From: Hepsetus odoe
Lineage: Eukaryota > Chordata > Actinopteri > Characiformes > Hepsetidae
Direction of reading: 5' to 3'
Length of the DNA: 64,000 bases
NCBI GenBank assembly: GCA_017165825.1
Contig: CM029383.1
Span: forward strand, 5,384,998-5,448,997
Below are positions 21,801-32,427 of the stretch, piece after piece; position 1 is the stretch's first letter, and every line of letters starts with the position of its first letter. The notes beneath the pieces were generated by a model. It worked only from the letters and a program-made list of their open reading frames with translations. It ran no database searches and was not told the origin of the DNA. Made by a program: the position numbers and the translations under genes.

Positions 21801-24800
21801 ATCCCGCCGGCTGTCATGCTTGTGTTTTGGTGTTTCCGCGCCGCCTTCCGAAGCTGTTTTCTGCTGCGTTTCTGCCCGCTGCTTGATGACATCGGGCCGA
21901 CCATCCACCGTCCTCTGCACTTCTCCATCTGTTTTTGACTTGAGCCGCAAGACCCCAGCTGAGTCTGAACCATCTTCAGGCCAGCGCTGGGCCTCCAAGG
22001 CAGGTGTAGGGCAGGAGTCAAGCTGCCCTTCTGCTCTGCCTGCCTGCTGCAAGTCTATACTGACCATCAAAGCTGGTCTATTAGCCCCATTGCTGGCAGC
22101 ACTAGCCTCCTGAGGTGCCAATTTATTCCCAGCACTGCCACCGCCACCCACTCCAGGACCCCCTGTGGCTCCTGCAGTGCCACCAGCACCAGGTTCCTGG
22201 GGATAGGAATCCTGCTTTCGCTTCTTCAGAGGTTTGTCTAAATAAAAGAAAGAAAAAAAATTAATTACAGACATGAGATTCTGTGCTAACTGGTTTCTTA
22301 GCAGGACGTTAGATCAATTTGAAAGATCTTAAAATGTAAAAAACTGTTACAAAAACAACCAATTGCTTTGACTGCAAATCTGAAATGCATTTACTGCTCA
22401 ACAGCCAGCTTAGGTCTTAAGTTAAAACTGCTATAGCAGTTGCACAGAGTATTGCAGAATTAGAAAACAGACTGTTTATTGGATGATGTTTAGCAATTTA
22501 TTATGCCCAAATTTTTATATGCACGCATAACTACATTTACATATACTAAATAGCATCAATTTAATGGGAAAGAATATACTAAACCATTAGCAGTTAGGTC
22601 AAAAGTCCCTCAAAATCAAAGCATGGTGTAGTGCGATGAGACAAATGAAGACAACCTTTATCCTGAACCTCCTTGGAACCCCGCTCCCTCTCGATGGCTG
22701 ACTCTCGTTCTATCCTCTCGATCTCAGCCAAAGCATCCATTTCAGCCTCGTCGTAGGGTGTGCCGCTGACTCCACCAGGTTGCTTGGCTGTGAGGGCTCC
22801 TGTGTTCTGCAGCACTGGGACCTGCTGATACCCCGACTGCTCCGGGAGGCATTGGCCTGCAGCAAGCCGCTCCTGGGGGTTCCGTGGATATGGCAAGCTG
22901 TTGCAGGGCAGTTCATTCTCAGCATCTGAGCCATGCTCAACACTAGGCAAGAGCTCAGCCGATTGGTCTGTCTCAGATGACTTGACCCGTGACAGCTTCA
23001 GTGTGAGCTTAGTAGAGTCCTTGGAAGGAGAGCTGACAATGTCATACATGGCCTTTTCTCCCTCTTCCTTAATCATTTTCTTTTGCTTCTTTTTCCGGTC
23101 AGGAGAGTCCATGAGAAGGTCAGGAGCAGCATCCCGTGGTGAGGTATACGGGGGCGGGGACTGAAGAATGAGAGGGGGCCGCGAGCCAACTGAAAATGGA
23201 AGCAAAACAAATCTATTGACAACTGAATCCGAGACCATTGTGTGGGTGAGCCACCACAACACAGTGGACAACTAATGCAACCACTTTTGTGTGCTTCAGG
23301 GTGAGAAAAAGGGCCATTTTAACGCCATGATTGGTGAGTGATTTACCTTTAGGAGTCCCTTCACTTCCAGCAGGTGAGCATACTGACTGGGGTGATCGGA
23401 GAGGAAAGGAGGCATTTCTCATGGAAGGATCGCTCTCCTAGAAAACCCAAGGTACAAGTCACAAACTCAGCTTTACACCCGTCAACTTTCACCACTTTAA
23501 AGGTCTCTTAATTTGCCGTAACAAAAACAGCTGCTCAACGCCGCTACATAACACAACATATGGAGCCAGTCACCTCACTTCCCAGTCTGTGGACAATGTT
23601 CATGTACTCTTCATTGGAGCAATGCCGTGCATTGTGATTGGCTGAATTACTTGACATTTGCCCGGAGACCTTATTGTCATGGATGTTCCTCATACCACCA
23701 GGCACCATGGGACTAGCAACAGACACTGGAATGCATCACACCATGATTAAATTGATTAAAACATGGTAGGGTCAATAATTTCATCAATAAAAACAGTATG
23801 TATCTGAGACTGACTTGTTACCACCAAAAAAAAAAAAAAAAAAAAAAAGGAAAAAAGATGAAGTTTTAACAAAAACTGGTTTGTTAGCCTCTTGAAAGAA
23901 CATACGAGAAAATAAAATAAATAAATAAAAATATGATGTAAATGGCCAAAAGTTAGTTTACAATGGAAATACATTTGCCATTCTCTCTGAAGAACTACTG
24001 TAGGTGTGAGTTCACCTTGTTGAATCTGTTGGTGCTGGGAGTAGCTTGGAGGGTGAGGGTACTGCATGTAGCCAGCAGGGCTCTGAGGAGCATAAGGGCT
24101 GGGCACAGGGCTGTTCTGCTGGGGCATGAAGCGGGCCCCAGAGCCCGTCTGAGGCTGAACGAAGCGGCTGTTGGCATAGAGAACATTTATAACCATTCAG
24201 ACTACTCTGTGCTTATCTACAAATCTAATCATAATCTATACTGCTACTACAAAGATCTAGATTCCAGAAGAATACCTAGGAGGGCTGGGAGTAACAGTGG
24301 TTTGCTGGTAATTTGTGGATGCTGGGCTTCCATGCATGGAATTGTGAGACATCTTGTATGGTGGCATCATTGGCTGTTGCATTATACCTTCAATATCAAA
24401 AAGAGAAGTATTAAACAGAAATCTTATATCACAGAAGTTAATCTCCGCAGTACAAGATGGTTTGGATCACACAACCTAGGCTTCTTATTTCTATGAGATA
24501 CCAAAAACAATTTTCAGCAGTGATCCACAAATCCTAAGATTTGTATGTTTCTTTCTTTTAAGGCTACAGTTAAGAGCAAAATTATTTTACACTATTTCCA
24601 TTAGTCATTCAATTAAGACATTCCGCATAAAGGTGTGCCTCTTCAGTTTTGTACGGGAACTGCAGGGCTAATGTTGGTAGACAATGGTCAGCAAGAGCAT
24701 AAACTGCATTTGTAGATCATCTCACACCTATCTTAAACCACTCTGAGCTGTTTAATAGTGTACAGTATCTTAATAAATTCAGGGATCACATAAGCTAGTC

Positions 24801-26077
24801 TATTTTAGATCAAACCCTGCATACATGTGGTTTGTATGATTCTAACCTGCAGATCGACCTTCTCATTCTTTAATTTGCCACATTAGTCTCACGGCTCCAG
24901 TGCAAAACTACGGCAAACTCTAACTATATTCAAACTGTGTAAAGTGTTTTCAGTTTCAAAAAAATATATACTAGCAAGGTTCACGGATACATTTAGTGGG
25001 CTTTAGGACAAGGACATGAAATATTTTAGAATGTACAGAGTACAATTCATACATTGCTTATTGATTCATTGTTGAAAACAACACAGGAACACAAGGAGCA
25101 CGCTGGCTGGCACATGACAAATGCATCTTGGATCAGAATGACCTCACTGGTGTTTTCTTGCAGTAATTACATGAACCGTTATAACTTGTAATAACTGATA
25201 TAATCATGGGTGTTTGTCCGAAAAAGTAATGCTTCAGTAAAATTTGGAACCAATATAGCCAATGGCAGATTTCTTTCAAGAAGGCATCATGCAAATGACC
25301 AGATTACAGGTGAAGACAAAAACGTATCCAATTTAGCATTTAAATATAATACTAATAAAACCACACGGCGGTGAACATCATTCATTCAGAAACAAATAAA
25401 ATTCTGCACACAAAACTTCTGATCCAAGAAACACACCAGAGAGAGACTTATAAAAAGGCTCTGCCAAAGAAGCCTGGCAGAGCTTCATTAGGCCATCCAC
25501 TGTGCTACTCTGGGTTCTGAGTCAAGGGCAATGTCTCCATGTCTTCTCCTTACCGCCCTGAACCCCATATCGGGTGGGCATACTTTTCTCCCTGAAGATG
25601 TTGGGGTTCCTGGACAGCACTGTCTGCAGCAGCACCGGCATGTCTCCCTCCGGGTCATCACTGCCCAGGTTATCCTTCAGTTCTCTGTAACGAAAAGGGA
25701 AATCACGTGAGCAAGGGATCTTTAGAATTGCTGTTTTACTTTTATAGTTAGATGCTTCTATTAAAACCAAAACTCTTCTCTTATTTGCAAAAAAAGACTT
25801 AAAAGTATCCATAAAGACTACAGAAAGAAATTTCTGACAGCAAAGAAAAAGTAAGAAGGACCTTTATAAGAAGGTCATCAACAACTGGGAAAAACAGGTC
25901 CTTGAAAAATACTGTCATACATGCCGTAACATTCTCCTTGCTTTTATATACTATGCTTAGATCAGAAAGGGCCTGTTTTGTTTAAAGTGTAAAGTGAGCA
26001 ATACAGTATTAATGCAGAAGCAGAGTGGAGAGCCAGCAGTTCAAGCTATTCTTAAAAAGAGAGAAGAAAAAGAAAAG

Positions 26078-26108
<31 letters not shown>

Positions 26109-28322
26109 ACCTGCTTTCCTTCTGAATATCAACAAAACAAAACCAAAGATGTAGCAGAGGTGGCCAGTGAAGAAGTAGGGTACCCACATGTGCTCAGTGG
26201 AGACCTGGTTGAGGCTATGGGCCAGCTGGGAGACAAGGCTGTCATCCCTGCGGGCCAAGAGACAGTTGACCTCCTCTGCAATCCTCCCATTGTACAGCAG
26301 GCTCTTAGTGGTGGTGGCAGGGAGAGGGGAAGGCAAGGGCAGCTGGTTTAATACTGTAAAGAGAAAATAAAATCCAGAACTCATTCCCCATTTTATTCTG
26401 TCAAATGAAAACACATGAGCTGTATAAAGATAAAATATCTGGGTAAGAGCCACAATGACCATTCCTATGCTCCCTTAACAGCTGACAAAATAAAACGCCT
26501 GCTTACATCTCGCGTCTAAGTATATATAGGCCCAACCTGAAAAATCTTCACGAGTACTTAGGAGGAGAGAAATTTACAAGCACAGAAAATGGTCTTTTTA
26601 TGGGCTACAAATTTAGAGCAGACTGCACCCAATTTGATTTAATCTGAATATTACCTTACTCACACCACAAGTTCTATACTATTTATGAATGCAATCATGC
26701 TTCATCATTCCACATTGCACAAAATGCTGCAGAAAGACTGTCTATAATCCTCAGGGTTTCATTTTTATGCAACAGGAACTTTTTGCAACTTTCTGTGGTA
26801 AACAACAAAAAAACTCTAGATTTTCTGAATTTTTTCTGAAACCTTTATTACACTCAAAAACTGTGACACATTGCTCTAAATCAGTACTTTACCAGTACAC
26901 AGGAGGTAAGATTTTCAGCATGGGTAACCAACACAACCTTGTGTACAAAAAGACCATCCTGTGACCTTTTTCCTCTCGTAAAAAATTTAAACTCAACCAT
27001 GAAAACACAAAGGTTCTGCTTTGCACAGAACTAGCAATGCACATCTGCAGGCTACACTTGTGTCAGTTCTCTTTAGTTTCATGTCTAAGATGCATTCCTG
27101 TGATGTTTCATGCACAGAACCAAACAAAAAATAAATGTCACTGATATATTCCAGATATTTTACTTGGTCACATGCATGGCTTGTTAATGAATGGCTTGTA
27201 CTCACATTTAACCCCACTTTAATTACTGTTAAAGTGTAAAAGTGACAAAAGCATAAATAGTCAAATAAATGAAACAGGTCGTTTCTCAAGTAGTGCTCCA
27301 TATCTTCATTCATGCGAGACAGTAAATGCAGCTATCTGCACATTCAAATGCAGAACGACAAAGTTTCAGAATAAACTTTAGGGTTGAGATGCAGGGAAAA
27401 AAAATAAGTAAAAAAATTCAACCAACAGCCAAAAGCATGAACTGAAATCATAATTATTTGCTCATTCAGTGAGTAAACAAAAACAAACGCTTCAATTATT
27501 AATTTAACCTGACAGGGTAAAGAAAAAGTGCTGCCAAAATAAAAAAAATAAAAAAAACAAAAACCCAAACAAAACAAACTAGAAAAGTCAAGGCCGTAGT
27601 CTTTTTTAAATTTTTTTTTTTATTTAAAGTAACCCAGATTTCTCATCTCATCTCCTTTCAGTAAACATTTTCCTCACGTGTTTCATTAATTACCACAAGG
27701 TCTGTTAAAACATCTTTAACAAGCCATTACCAGTAACACTGCTGAACATCTCAGCGCTCCTGAAGGAGATCACAATCCATCCAACTTGTTACTAAGTGAA
27801 CACCCAACTGCTCAGTATGTCACTCTGGTAAAACAAGTGTGAACCATACTGTTCAGTCCTATTAAGAAGACAGCACTGTCAAAGCAACGCCACAGCCAAA
27901 CATATTCCCTCTGGAATCTCCTGGCACAGGCAGCACACCTTCACATTACTCGCAGAGTGTATTTTACCAGTTCAACACTTGGTACGCCATAAAACAAATA
28001 TGGCATAAAACAGCTTGATGAAAATCACAAAGCATAGCTGCAAGATACTGCAACAATCCTCTCCTTCCCTTTACGACAGCAGAAGTCAGACCAGCTAGTG
28101 AAGCAACCCAATTTGCTCAGTGACTGATAAACAATCAAAAGCACCTTATCTGAAGTGTTTCCCATCTGGACTTGATTAGAGCTAAAAAGCCCACAAACTT
28201 TTCTTCAGTATCTACTAATAGGCCTATGCATCTGAGTGGGTGAGAATGGTTTACGTACAGTCAGTGAGGCTAGCAATCCCAGCAAGAGTGGTAATGGGAA
28301 CATGAGGCATATCCCCATTCAT
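5179..28322 (-). CDS. nipbl: Nipped-B-like protein (NIPBL/SCC2), cohesin loader, complete coding region in 46 exons
   Basis: NIPBL, with MAU2, loads cohesin on DNA and drives loop extrusion in the nucleus; loss causes Cornelia de Lange syndrome in people. I resolved 46 coding exons; all splice sites are GT/AG and all junction phases agree, giving 8028 nt = 2675 codons plus stop. Human NIPBL is 2804 residues and also has 46 coding exons. The start (28322-28320) opens MNGDMPHVP and the end is AAKEGTSS, both as in vertebrate orthologues. Regions: N-terminal MAU2-binding part (about 1-290), a charged low-complexity middle (about 290-960), then the conserved HEAT-repeat body (about 1040-2450) and an acidic/basic tail with a conserved C-terminal domain. 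I cannot say whether this is the teleost nipbla or nipblb paralogue. Exons are listed in the block entries. Confidence 0.97.
6924..8573 (-). CDS. nipbl: nipbl coding exons 36-42 (distal HEAT region)
   Basis: Exons 8419-8573, 8248-8338, 7984-8157, 7721-7911, 7492-7599, 7171-7371 and 6924-7070; residues about 1967-2322. Very strongly conserved alpha-helical repeat segments are seen: PALLRSLFTVGALCRHFDFD, VQTKAIIGLGFLFIQHPGL, SSSIMQLYLKQVLEAFFHTQ, SVRHYALNVIALTLNQGLIH, CVPYLIAMGTDPEPTMRNKA, RRAFLISLLNLFDDSAKTEV and PLFIMHHIDITLSVSGSNLL. This is the part of the hook that contacts cohesin. Introns here are short (about 100-200 bp). Confidence 0.96.
8653..11813 (-). CDS. nipbl: nipbl coding exons 26-35 (central HEAT region)
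   Basis: Exons 11711-11813, 11440-11538, 11182-11328, 10278-10412, 10047-10145, 9594-9647, 9361-9469, 9122-9258, 8829-8969 and 8653-8746; residues about 1594-1966. Key conserved segments are CLIVRYLASMRPFAQSFDIY, RTKAMKCLSEVVAVDPSILA, HGRLMDNSTSVREAAVELLG, RVIKILRDICLEQPTFNKIT, KLVNETFQKLWFTPTPNHDK, YDWFEQLLQN and MVKHAMTMQPYLTTKCN. Several exons (54, 99, 99, 135, 141 and 147 bp) are whole-codon cassettes of about one helix pair each. The intron 10413-11181 holds no recognisable element. Confidence 0.96.
11872..13470 (+). mobile_element. Tc1/mariner-family transposon, inactive, in a nipbl intron
   Basis: A ~1.6-kb element in the intron between nipbl exons 25 and 26, in opposite orientation to the gene. 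The left end follows a TA and reads cagttaggtccatatatata. The right part has the matching sub-terminal region (ccaattacttttgagcccctg at about 13292) but lacks the outermost inverted repeat, so the end is truncated or lost. Transposase pieces are in different frames: a helix-turn-helix part at 12349-12621 (GRPRKTTVVDDRRI) and a DDE part at 12823-13104 (FIIQMDDDPKHT, SQSPDLNPTEQHF). Stops and frameshifts separate them. Confidence 0.9.
12349..13104 (+). pseudogene. Tc1 transposase remnant (frameshifted, catalytic Asp changed)
   Basis: Transposase of a cut-and-paste DNA element, now broken. The N-terminal paired-like DNA-binding segment is open to a stop at 12621, and the C-terminal catalytic segment is open from 12823 to a stop just after NPTEQHFTC. 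Between them, around 12691-12740, the sequence reads WTNETKINLY where active relatives have WTDETKINLY, so the first catalytic aspartate is asparagine here. The second Asp (MDDDPKHT) and the Glu (NPTE) are retained. The element cannot move by itself. Confidence 0.85.
13509..16235 (-). CDS. nipbl: nipbl coding exons 16-25 (start of the HEAT body)
   Basis: Exons 16004-16235, 15717-15868, 15538-15618, 14934-15034, 14699-14831, 14526-14608, 14289-14421, 14060-14203, 13888-13974 and 13509-13729; residues about 1139-1593. Recognisable pieces are LWRDLIMERVTKSADACLTA, KRAKCSTHKQRVIVMLYNKV, FFVENVSELQLCAIKLVTA, HRQLILEEIFTSLARLPTSK, MYIQMVTALVLQLIQCVVHL, CGSKQGEEDYRPLFENFVQD, MALRVASLDYLGTVAARLRK and FARKFYIAQWFRDTTTETEK. 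The intron after exon 18 holds a pogo-like MITE and the intron after exon 25 a Tc1 relic. Confidence 0.96.
15071..15490. mobile_element. 420-bp pogo-like MITE in a nipbl intron
   Basis: Lies in the intron between nipbl exons 18 and 19. The ends are inverted repeats of about 30 bp: ccatatttactcgtgtataa... at 15071 and, on the opposite strand, cagtattttctcatgtatga... ending at 15490; both continue into gtcgcac. TA occurs directly outside each end (15069-15070 and 15491-15492), the target duplication expected for Tc1/mariner/pogo elements. Further internal copies of the motif (cgtgtataaactg, cgtctataggtcgcacccc) lie at about 15390-15435. No coding capacity. Confidence 0.75.
16349..20727 (-). CDS. 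nipbl: nipbl coding exons 10-15 (linker into the conserved body)
   Basis: Exons 20554-20727, 17438-17623, 17250-17321, 16803-16889, 16547-16653 and 16349-16435; residues about 901-1138. Exon 10 has IDESVLKELPPHLLAEIEST then a basic MNKRKRS motif. Exon 11 is R/S/E/D-rich, ending PPPSMIDR. Exon 12 is very basic (KMKMKEKQKKRKAYEPKLTP). Exons 13-15 start the conserved helical body (MMDSSTFKRFSASVDNILEN, ELLLGKHQLTELGSESAKIK). Exon 12 has two acceptors 7 nt apart (AGTTGCCAG); only the upstream one, ending the exon at 17321, keeps the frame. The 2.9-kb intron 17624-20553 contains a SINE. Confidence 0.95.
17624..20553 (-). other. Large nipbl intron (between exons 10 and 11)
   Basis: A 2.9-kb intron, AT-rich with poly(T)/poly(A) tracts (18021-18050, 18381-18396). 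The only clear element is a SINE at 19888-20126. No exon-like conserved frame was seen; minus-strand frames over 19605-20183 run through the SINE. Confidence 0.6.
19888..20126 (-). repeat. tRNA-derived SINE, family A (full length)
   Basis: Minus-strand copy. The head (ggggcagcggtggcctagtgg, A box; gggttcaaacccc, B box) is at the high end, followed by the shared body (ggttgccctgatga) and a tail ending gtcactttcactttcac. The tail matches the 63.2-kb copy closely (tgcacacaaacaccgtgc and cattgcgaggtc phrases), so both belong to one subfamily. Confidence 0.75.
20939..22237 (-). CDS. nipbl: nipbl coding exon 9 (large charged exon, HP1-binding motif)
   Basis: A single exon of 1299 bp, residues about 468-900, matching the long low-complexity exon of vertebrate NIPBL. 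It starts in DKPLKKRKQDSYPQEPGAGG and contains ALMVSIDLQQAGR. Its centre is a highly charged stretch with imperfect repeats (AETPKHKHDS, SDTSKHRHDG, AETPRKHDS, PDTPKGRADH) and arginine-glutamate/aspartate dipeptide runs. Near the end are YLLGGKSSALKNFVIPK and PVVVL at about residues 862-866, a match to the PxVxL motif used to bind HP1 in human NIPBL. The region is expected to be disordered. Frames on the opposite strand over it are shadows of biased codon content. Confidence 0.96.
22656..23189 (-). CDS. nipbl: nipbl coding exon 8
   Basis: A 534-bp exon, residues about 290-467. It begins GSRPPLILQSPPPYTSPRD, has a lysine-rich basic patch (RKKKQKKM), the conserved YDIVSSPSKDSTKLTLKLSR block, and ends DALAEIERIERESAIERERG-SKEVQDK, a predicted charged helix. 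All these are shared with human NIPBL. The exon keeps phase with its neighbours (2+531+1). Confidence 0.96.
23347..25684 (-). CDS. nipbl: nipbl coding exons 3-7
   Basis: Exons 25554-25684, 24276-24387, 24016-24167, 23574-23725 and 23347-23437; residues about 77-289. Exon 3 has ELKDNLGSDDPEGDMPVLLQ. Exon 4 (acceptor GAAG at 24388-24391, phase-checked) gives GGIMQQPMMPPYKMSHNSMH. Exon 5 is P/Q/S-rich (RFMPQQNSPVPSPYAPQSPA). Exon 6 has GGMRNIHDNKVSGQMSSNSA. Exon 7 ends VCSPAGSEGTPK. This is the N-terminal arm whose first part binds MAU2/SCC4. The intron 24388-25553 shows no recognisable element. Confidence 0.95.
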
Positions 28323-28323
28323 G
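26188..28323 (-). CDS. nipbl: nipbl coding exons 1-2 (start of translation)
   Basis: Coding exon 1 is 28259-28322 within an exon whose acceptor lies one base before the ATG. It encodes MNGDMPHVPITTLAGIASLT. Coding exon 2 is 26188-26353, encoding LNQLPLPSPLPATTTKSLLY and IAEEVNCLLARRDDSLVSQL up to EH(I). Both match the human N terminus, so the start is firm. This segment is the core of the MAU2 contact. The 1.9-kb intron between them has no recognisable insertion; a long A/T homopolymer (26073-26107) sits about 80 bp beyond the exon 2 donor. Confidence 0.96.
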
Positions 28324-31300
28324 CTGAAGATGGGGGTGGGGGGTCGTGTCAATGCACAGGATGCTCAAGGTCTCTGTTCTCCAACCAGCCTTCACATCTC
28401 CCTTCTGCTGCAAGTGGAGAAAAAAAACAAAACAAAAAAAACAAAACAAAAAAAAAAACAAAAAAAAAACACTTGATTAGCATCATGGGCATCAACAGTA
28501 AAAACAAACAAACAAAAAAAAACATTCCTTTAGCAATATGCAACACAGATAATGTAACAATCTTTTAGCAAGCTGGCTACTAAAGATGAACTCAGATTAT
28601 TTTCACACCAATTATTCTTGTTTCCAATCAAACCATGTCTCTTTCAAACATCAGTACAAACTGGAATCATCATCTTTTTCTGCAAAGCAGTTTTCATATG
28701 CAGAGAAGACAAATCTCCTTTGATCAGGACCATACTTTAAAATATTTAACATTAAAAAGAAATGGTAGACTTAAATAAATAAATAAGTGATGAATGCCAT
28801 CTGAACCAAAATGAGTCACTCAAACTGGAATAAATCAGGGCTTCACAAACTTCTTAAAAAAGCAAAAGCAAAAACAAAAGTGCTGTCCATGGTATAAGAC
28901 AAAATTTAAAGGGCTTAATAACTCCTTGATAACAAAAAAATTGCAATATTAGTGATGCAGGCGGTTCTGCAGCACTGTGCAAGGGTATAGGTTACGAACA
29001 CTAGTTGCTTATCTAAACCAACTAAACCACAGCCCAAAACTGTCCCCCAAACACTTAACCTACTATTACCTATAAATAAAGATACTCATTTAAGACGTTA
29101 AGTGTATTCTCTGCTGATTTAAGCTAGGTGCTGGTAGATAACACACACAGCAATAATAAACTATGCTGTTGTACATTACAGGGTGATATAAGAGTCTGGA
29201 AATGAAAGAATGACTCTGCAAGCCACAAGCAGGCAAAACACACACAACAGCAAAAAGGTAAACACTATGATGAGGGTTAACAGGCCATTAAGGAGAACTG
29301 CAGGTTGAAATCACTCATATCTACGAATCATTTAGCCACAGAATAAAGAACTGAAAAGGACTTTGGGTAGAAAACATGCACGAGAGTAAGCTTAAGTCCT
29401 GGGTTTAGGCAGTCATGCATTCCAAATGAACTGTCTCCCACCCCTTAGACCCAGCAGAATACCATTATTCATTTGGCTGAACAACATTGACTCTTCATTC
29501 AAGAAGCCTTCAAGAGCAGGCTTCTATAAAAGCTGAAAAACAAAGAAGGGTTTCCAATGCTGAAGATGCATTTCTAACATAAACCCTAAAGTCTTCAAAA
29601 AGCTTGTCACACTAAAGCAACCACAAAGTTCCTCATTAAACAAGAATGGGCCTTTTCAAGCACAACTTATATCTAAAATATGTTTGTTCTATGACTGAAC
29701 AACGCAGCTGGAAACAGCGGAAGGCATGCTTAAGATCCTATCTTAAAAGTTCCAACATACCCATATCTGCACATTAGGTTTTTGAGTAAAATCCCTTTAG
29801 AACATGTTCTACTATCTAACCAAACAGCTTGCATAGCAAGTGGATAAACTGTTGGGACCCGTAACCCGAATAAGCATAGATACTGGCCTGCATGACTCAA
29901 AACTTGGCTACAATAAAACAATGAAACAGCAAAGAGCATCTGTATACAACATGGCCTTCTGTATATCAGCATCAAGCTGCAAGTAGTTTATTTTATAGCT
30001 TTAACAATTAAATCAGCACGGGGCAAATATTCAACGAGAGCCCAACAGCTTAAAACGAAGAGTCTATGGCACTGACTTATCCATGAGCATTAAGTGCCAT
30101 AATACAGTAATGTGCATTTTGCATGTACACATGTACAAGCACTTGATGGAACTGATTGTTTCCTTCTGAGTGTATTGCTAATGCTCCTGAATCTACCTTA
30201 TCTTTAAATATTGTAAGCAACGTCAAGTTCATTCAAACCAACAGAAAGAAAAAAAAAAGCAACAAACAATAAAAGATAAAATACTGGTCACTGGAAAATG
30301 TTCAGAGATGTCACCTAACCCCTCTCAGGCTCTGGGGGGGCATTACCTGATCAGCAGCAATTTATATAAAAAGTGTTACAGTTCCAGATGAGGACTACAA
30401 ACCCCTCATAGAGAACAAATGTCAAACTCAATCATGAATCTAGTCCTTTAAGGGGAGGGGATCAAATAAATAAACAGAGGATCTCAAATTACAGCAGCCG
30501 CCCCCATCCCAACCTCTCGGCAGCAGCAGTGTTGCCCATCCTGCTGTATCTGGGCTGGTCGGAGAGGGGCGGGCGAACGGCACAAAGGATTATCAGATGG
30601 TGGGGAGAGAGGGAGGGAGGACAGTCCCCGGAGCCTATACGTCCAGGCATCAGCCAGAGGCTTTCTCCCCTAATTTACACGCAAGCTCTTCCCAACCAGT
30701 CTCTAATGATCAGGGATTCTGTTTACAATGTGGAGGAAAACAGTTGCAAAAAGAGCACAGAAGTTTGCACAGCTAGAGGTCACGAAAAGTGGAAGATGCC
30801 CTTAAAACTCACACCTCATCCTGTTTTCATCCCGGGTGATCGTATGTACGGAAGACAAAAACGCAAAAAAAAAAAATTATCCTGTCTTGACTGCATGAAT
30901 CAGACTCAACAAGCAATGGACAAAAGTTTTCTTTTTGGCCAGTAGTTGATGAGCCATTCTTAGGAAGAGGATCAGAGAGACTCTGCATCAGCTTAGATGT
31001 TTCTTCCAAACAAAATCTAAGGGGGGAAAAAAATTATAAATCGAACCTGGATATCTTTAAAATGCAGGCAAATACAATCCTTTACAGCCTTTGCAATCTT
31101 TACAACCCTAGCGCCAGTGGCAGGTGAATAAAATCCTCTTTTGTTTACATGTGTGGTGTGAAGACGTCCATTGCCTTTTCATCAGAGATCACAAGGGCTA
31201 CGGCTACAGAAAGCAAGTTTAGCAGATCTAACCAACATCTTTAAAAACACCAGACCAGAGATCATCTGAGGGTCATTTGTTTTTAACAAAGAAGAGATTA

Positions 31301-32427
31301 TTACAGAAAAACCTGGTCATATATAGCACCAAAAGCCTTAATCAGATCTCATCTTAGTCTGCCAAGAACCAGGTATTCAGCTGAATCGGAGTTAATGTGG
31401 TAAAGTGTGCATTATTATATGAACACACAGTAAACACATTACTACTACTAGAGTAAATACAGCTCCCCGGCCAGGCTGGCTAATCAAACGGAGACCTGTG
31501 TAGCCACCGTTAGCTAGCTAAAGCTCGAGTTATGGCCAAAATTGGGGTAAAAACACGACAAAAAATAAACCACATGAAATGTGCAGCCTAAAAAATGTGA
31601 AATCGTAAATGAAACCCTTTCATGAAGGAGTAAACACAGCCCGTGTGCCATTTGCATCTCAATGTATGCTAATGTTAGCTCAACTGAAACCCGTCTTCAG
31701 TGGAGTCAAAGATTTGAAAATAATTAATTAATCAATGAATACACAGAAAATCTGAGTTTTCACGACTGGCTTGAAGTAAAATAAAAAGTTTACCCTCGTG
31801 TCGTTTCTGTGAAAATGGAGTGATTTTATCCCCTTCACCATTCAAACCACAACAATACGAGAGAAATCTGGGCTGAAGTATGGCTGAGTTGTTGTTTTTT
31901 TTTTTTTTTGAAATAAATATTCAATTTCCTGCCTCTTTACGACCTTTTAAACTGGCGAATAATAAAAATGGGACACTTTCCCCCCCGCATTAAACTGACA
32001 ACAGCGGAGAGATAAAGCCCACTTCATCCGCTCGCCAATGATGAAGTACTAAAACGAGTGTTATTATTCATATGACCCGCTGACAAACACTGTTTACTAC
32101 CTCGGTTTTGGGTCAAAGTGGTGACCCTTAACCAGCTAGCCTGTTAGGCCCTCTCCTACAGCAGCTCCACTCGGTCGGTTTCGAATCGCTGAAAAAAATC
32201 CGCCGGCCGACTCCGTTTCAATGACCGGTTCGGCCTGGCAGAGACGCGAAGCCGCGGCCTCGCGTGGACTCCTTGTCCGCGGCCCGTCGCCGCGTCGCGG
32301 GGCCCGGCCAGCGGAGCGTCGCTAGAAAAAGGCTAACGAGCTAAGTGGCTAACAGCGACGAATAAGGGCGCAAGTTTTCGGCCGAAAGCTCGGCTGCGGC
32401 GTCCGGGACTCGGGTGGGGTTATTTAC
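28324..32427 (-). other. nipbl first intron (5' UTR intron)
   Basis: About 4.1 kb between the non-coding exon 1 and the ATG exon. It holds many short A-rich runs (28424-28469, 28743-28790) and a GC-richer patch at 30480-30640. A 138-codon plus-strand frame at 30529-30945 has no recognisable similarity and I treat it as chance. First introns of this kind often hold enhancers, but no specific site is visible. Confidence 0.6.

Noticed and set aside
30529..30945. 138-codon plus-strand frame in the nipbl first intron
   Set aside because: Low-complexity basic composition, no recognisable domain, no splice or start context; chance frame in intron DNA.
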